A stretch of DNA of 8,474 nt from the NCBI GenBank assembly GCA_050700835.1, contig JBOHDX010000020.1, forward strand, positions 1 through 8,474, written 5' to 3'. The notes under the pieces were generated by a model. It was given only the letters and a program-made list of their open reading frames with translations. It did no database searches and was not told the DNA's origin. The position numbers and the translations under genes were made by a program. Source of the stretch: JBOHDX01 sp050700835. GTDB taxonomy: Bacteria; Actinomycetota; Actinomycetes; Propionibacteriales; Nocardioidaceae. Shown piece by piece: positions 6,307 to 8,474 of this stretch (position 1 is its first letter; each line of letters starts with the position of its first letter).

Positions 6307-7041
6307 ATGATTGACCGCATGGTTGCCCGGAGACAGCCCGACGAGCCCGGTCCCAGCTGGCTCGGTGCCGTCGCCCACGACGTAGGTCTCATGGACCGCA
6401 CCAGCACTGCCGAGCGAGTGGCCGGCGTGCTCCGCCGGCGGATCACCGAGGGGGACCTGCCGCCGCGCACGCGGCTCTCGGAGGAGCAGCTCATCGGTGT
6501 CCTCCACGTCTCTCGAAACACGTTGCGCGAGGCCTTCCGACTGCTCACCCATGAGGGCCTGGTGGAGCACCAACTGCACCGGGGAGTGTTCGTACGCGAG
6601 CTCGACGAGGCCGACCTGGTCGACCTCTACCGGCTTCGCCATCTCATCGAGTGCAACATCGTCCGGGGCCTCACCGAGCTCGATCCCGGCCTGCTGCGCC
6701 GCCTTGTCGACGACGTGGAGGATGGCGAGTCAGCGGCGCGACGCGAGGACTGGGTCTCGGTGGGCACGGCGAACATGCGGTTCCACAGCGATCTCGTGGG
6801 CCTGGCGCGCAGCTCGCGTGCCGACGAGATCACCGAACGACTGCTCGCCGAGCTCCGGCTGGCCTTCCACGCCGTCGCGAGCCCCCAGCGCCTCCACGAG
6901 CCGTACGTCGTCCGCAACCGGGCCCTTCTCGACGCCCTGGTCGCCGGCGACTACGAGGCCGCTGCCAAGGATCTCGAGCGTTACCTCGAGGATTCCCTCG
7001 CCGAGCTCCTCGACGCGGTCCGCGGCCGAGCGACACCATGA
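6307..7041 (+). CDS. GntR-family (FadR/FCD) transcriptional regulator
   Basis: This 244-residue regulator is encoded divergently from the oxoprolinase operon. A GntR winged HTH covers about residues 33-98: ERVAGVLRRRITEGDLPP, LSEEQLIGVLHVSRNTLREA and LLTHEGLVEHQLHRGVFV. The C-terminal FCD effector domain follows. N156 and H160 (NMRFH) and H188 (AFHAV) could be metal ligands, but the usual His before RAILDAI is Asn (VVRNRALLDAL), so metal binding may be altered. It likely senses oxoproline, glutamate or a related acid and represses both units; that is inference. The start is uncertain. ATG 6307 is preferred because bases 6307-6390 already show G/C-rich third positions, but ATG 6319 and ATG 6391 (weak AGG upstream; 216 residues) are in frame. 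Its stop overlaps the next start (ATGA). Confidence 0.88.
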   Translation: MIDRMVARRQPDEPGPSWLGAVAHDVGLMDRTSTAERVAGVLRRRITEGDLPPRTRLSEEQLIGVLHVSRNTLREAFRLLTHEGLVEHQLHRGVFVRELDEADLVDLYRLRHLIECNIVRGLTELDPGLLRRLVDDVEDGESAARREDWVSVGTANMRFHSDLVGLARSSRADEITERLLAELRLAFHAVASPQRLHEPYVVRNRALLDALVAGDYEAAAKDLERYLEDSLAELLDAVRGRATP

Positions 7042-7871
7042 CCGGCAGCATTTCCCGGGCCGTCCGGCCGACCGCCCGCGCGGACGCATCGTCGGCGGCA
7101 CAGTCGACACCCGCTCAGGCACGGCAGCAGTACCGTGACGGCCTGGTCGTCCCCACCACCGGTTGGGCCGCCGGCTTCACGCAGGCGAACTTGGTGACAC
7201 TGCCGCGGGACTGGGCATACGACATGCTGCTGTTCGGCCAGCGCAACCCGAAGCCAGTTCCCTTGCTCGACGTCACCGATCCCGGGGACACCCACACCGT
7301 GCTCGCGCCCGACGCCGACCTGCGCACCGACCTGCCCCGCTACCGCGTGTGGCGAGACGGCGAGCTCGCGGATGAGCCAACGCACGTCACCGACCTGTGG
7401 CGTGACGACCTGGTCACGTTCCTGATCGGGTGCAGCTTCAGCTTCGAGACCGCCCTGATGGACGCCGGCGTTCCGGTCCGCAACATCGAGCAGGGCAGCA
7501 ACGTCTCGATGTATCGAACCAATGTCGGCTGCCGGCCGGCCGGGCGGTTGTCCGGTCCGCTGGTGGTGTCGATGCGGCCGATCCCTGCGGCACAGGTGGC
7601 CACCGCCGTACAGGTGACCGGACGCATGCCCCAGGTGCACGGCGCACCCGTGCACGTCGGGATGCCCGAGGTTCTGGGCATCGGCGACCTGTCGGCTCCG
7701 GACTACGGCGACCCCGTCGACGTGCCGGACGGTGATGTGCCTGTGTTCTGGGCATGTGGAGTCACGCCACAGGCCGCCTTGATGGCGTCCCGTCCGCCCT
7801 TCGCCATCACGCACGCACCGGGATTCATGTTCGTCACCGATATCCCCGACGCGGCCTACCGCCAGCCCTGA
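7038..7871 (+). CDS. DUF1445 / YcsI-type putative hydro-lyase (D-glutamate cyclase-like)
   Basis: The 277-residue protein matches the DUF1445 family, which includes Bacillus YcsI and the cyclase domain of mammalian D-glutamate cyclase, an enzyme forming 5-oxo-D-proline from D-glutamate. Motifs in order: GFTQANLV (46-53), LRTDLPRYRVWRDGE (95-109), the signature FLIGCSFSFE (128-137), NIEQGSNVSMYRTN (149-162), GPLVVSMRP (173-181), HGAPVHVGMPEVLGI (201-215), FWACGVTPQ (238-246) and the closing ITHAPGFMFVTD (257-268). Length is normal; the first 25 residues are a variable Ala/Ser-rich leader. The ATG at 7038 overlaps the regulator's stop by four bases (ATGA), so both are translated from one mRNA. 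Annotated homologues are often called hydro-lyases without proof. The exact reaction here is inferred from the family and the oxoprolinase neighbours. Confidence 0.9.
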   Translation: MTGSISRAVRPTARADASSAAQSTPAQARQQYRDGLVVPTTGWAAGFTQANLVTLPRDWAYDMLLFGQRNPKPVPLLDVTDPGDTHTVLAPDADLRTDLPRYRVWRDGELADEPTHVTDLWRDDLVTFLIGCSFSFETALMDAGVPVRNIEQGSNVSMYRTNVGCRPAGRLSGPLVVSMRPIPAAQVATAVQVTGRMPQVHGAPVHVGMPEVLGIGDLSAPDYGDPVDVPDGDVPVFWACGVTPQAALMASRPPFAITHAPGFMFVTDIPDAAYRQP

Positions 7872-7888
7872 GGCCCGGCCGGCAACAA

Positions 7889-7914
7889 CCTCGCAGTGCG
7901 AGGGCTCTGTTTTT
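7889..7914 (+). terminator. Intrinsic terminator after the regulator/DUF1445 pair
   Basis: CCTCGC (7889-7894) pairs with GCGAGG (7898-7903) around a three-base loop. A run of five T follows at 7910-7914 after a short GCTCTG. It lies 17 bases after the DUF1445 stop codon. The six-base gap between stem and T-run makes it a less than ideal intrinsic terminator. Confidence 0.5.
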
Positions 7915-8253
7915 GCGTTTCAGCGGTCGGTGGCGGGCATCCACCGGTAGAGGGTGGGGATCGAGACGCCGATGTTGGGGGCGCGACGTCGGCGGCGGAG
8001 GTTCCGTGTGAAGACCGGCCCGCCAGACTCCATAACGTCACTGACGTTCCGTTGCTGCTCAACCCCCTGCACGTAGGCGAGCGGGTCGCCGAACGAGCGG
8101 CGGTAACTTTCCGGCTGGCCAGACAACCAGGGTCGCTGGCAGAGTTACGGGGCTCGGGTGGAGCTGCGGCGGCGACACGCGCGCAGGGGCGGGGGTCCAC
8201 CACCCATCGCAACGGGGCTCACCTCGGCCATTCGGGCGTTCCGTACGACGATC
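7915..8253. other. Gene-poor stretch before the right IS copy
   Basis: About 340 bases hold no intact gene. The open frames present have unlikely composition (Arg/Ala/Pro-rich in several frames). The only recognisable piece is a short HTH-like tail on the minus strand at 7920-8010. Content looks like debris from earlier insertions next to the IS30 copy. Confidence 0.5.
7920..8010 (-). pseudogene. Possible remnant of a serine recombinase C-terminus
   Basis: The minus-strand frame ending at TGA 7922-7920 closes with NIGVSIPTLYRWMPATDR. GVSxxTLYRWxP is the recognition helix pattern of the C-terminal HTH in resolvase/invertase-type serine recombinases. Upstream the frame turns into an Arg-rich stretch and then unrelated residues without the catalytic domain, so only a fragment can survive. 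The longer open frame starting at 8126 is not recognisable. A chance match is possible because the motif is short. Confidence 0.35.
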
Positions 8254-8474
8254 GCGGATTCTGGCGGTCATCGCAACAGCAGTGGTCCGATCATCTCGAT
8301 CGGCTTCTTGAACTGTAGGCGTTTGCGGGGCCGGTCGTTGAGCTCCTCGGCGACGGCGTCGAGGTGCTCTTCGGTGTGGACCGACAGATCGGTGCCCTTC
8401 GGGAAGTACTGGCGGAGCAGGCCGTTGGTGTTCTCGTTGGTCGCCCGCTGCCACGGCGAGTGCGGGTCGCAGAA
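8254..8474 (-). mobile_element. IS30-family element, 3' end (right copy)
   Basis: Bases 8254-8374 are the exact reverse complement of 1-121. The copy continues to the window edge, giving 221 bases in all. Its inner end is placed at 8254, where identity with the left copy stops. Orientation is opposite to the left copy. Confidence 0.87.
8268..8474 (-). CDS. IS30-family transposase, C-terminal fragment (right copy)
   Basis: The frame encodes the last 68 residues of the transposase, cut only by the window edge. It starts FCDPHSPWQRATNENTNGLL, continues RQYFPKGTDLSVHTEEHLD and ends GPLLLR. The segment PWQRATNENTNGLLRQYFPK is a hallmark of the IS30 family; the Glu in NENTN is the third acidic residue of the DDE catalytic triad. 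No stop or frameshift interrupts the visible part, so the copy may be active. The last 34 residues are identical to those of the left copy. Confidence 0.92.
   Translation of the reverse strand, partial: FCDPHSPWQRATNENTNGLLRQYFPKGTDLSVHTEEHLDAVAEELNDRPRKRLQFKKPIEMIGPLLLR

Larger units (their letters stand above)
1..8474. mobile_element. Putative IS30-flanked composite segment
   Basis: Two copies of one IS30-family element lie at the window edges in inverted orientation, with their transposase 3' ends facing inward. The 121 bases visible in both (1-121 and the reverse complement of 8254-8374) are identical at every position, so the copies are recent relatives. Between them lie about 8.13 kb with a toxin-antitoxin pair, an oxidoreductase and a complete 5-oxoproline locus. 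Such an outline fits a composite transposon. It also fits two independent insertions, or recombination between copies. The outer ends and any target-site duplications are outside the window, so mobility of the whole unit is inferred and not shown. Confidence 0.4.

Noticed and set aside
6981..7814. Minus-strand open frame opposite the DUF1445 gene
   Set aside because: The plus strand encodes all DUF1445 motifs. The reverse frame is His/Gly/Arg-rich and matches nothing I recognise.
1..8474. CRISPR array, tRNA or rRNA genes, riboswitch
   Set aside because: No spaced repeat series, no tRNA-like cloverleaf or CCA end and no known riboswitch core was noticed. The only repeats are the IS copies and the small elements listed.

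Overview
The window is GC-rich (about two thirds by eye). Its open frames show strong G/C third-position bias, several starts are GTG, and one promoter appears leaderless. Together this suggests a high-GC actinomycete; I cannot name the genus.

Layout. The first 121 bases and the last 221 bases are ends of the same IS30-family element in opposite orientation. Over the 121 bases visible in both, the copies are perfectly identical. They bracket about 8.13 kb (122-8253), so the segment has the outline of an IS30 composite transposon, although the outer halves of both copies lie outside the window. From left to right the segment holds: (a) a minus-strand NADP-binding oxidoreductase of the F420-dependent NADP oxidoreductase (NPD) type; (b) a minus-strand toxin-antitoxin pair, an excisionase-type HTH antitoxin and a PIN-domain toxin with an extra C-terminal domain, overlapping by GTGA; (c) a gap of about 250 bases; (d) a tightly overlapping minus-strand operon encoding an NRAMP-related membrane protein and 5-oxoprolinase subunits A, B and C (transcribed in that order); (e) a divergent control region; (f) a plus-strand pair made of a GntR/FadR-type regulator and a DUF1445 (YcsI/D-glutamate cyclase-like) protein; (g) a terminator and about 340 bases of apparently decayed DNA up to the right IS copy.

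How it works together. PxpABC hydrolyses 5-oxoproline (pyroglutamate) to glutamate using ATP. DUF1445 proteins are related to D-glutamate cyclase, which forms 5-oxo-D-proline. The NRAMP-like protein lacks the metal-coordinating motifs of true NRAMP metal transporters, so it may carry an organic substrate of this pathway. The gene set matches the Bacillus subtilis ycsF-ycsG-ycsI-kipI-kipA cluster, but here a GntR-family protein stands where Bacillus has the IclR-family KipR, and it is encoded divergently. An imperfect dyad between the two transcription units overlaps the predicted -35 of the operon and is the natural candidate operator. The toxin-antitoxin pair has its own predicted promoter with two 9-bp direct repeats against the -10, and could stabilise the segment.

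Most of this is known biology in an interesting arrangement. The less ordinary points are the motif-less NRAMP-like carrier, the PIN protein with its second domain, the compact antitoxin promoter, and the packaging of a complete oxoproline locus between identical IS30 copies.
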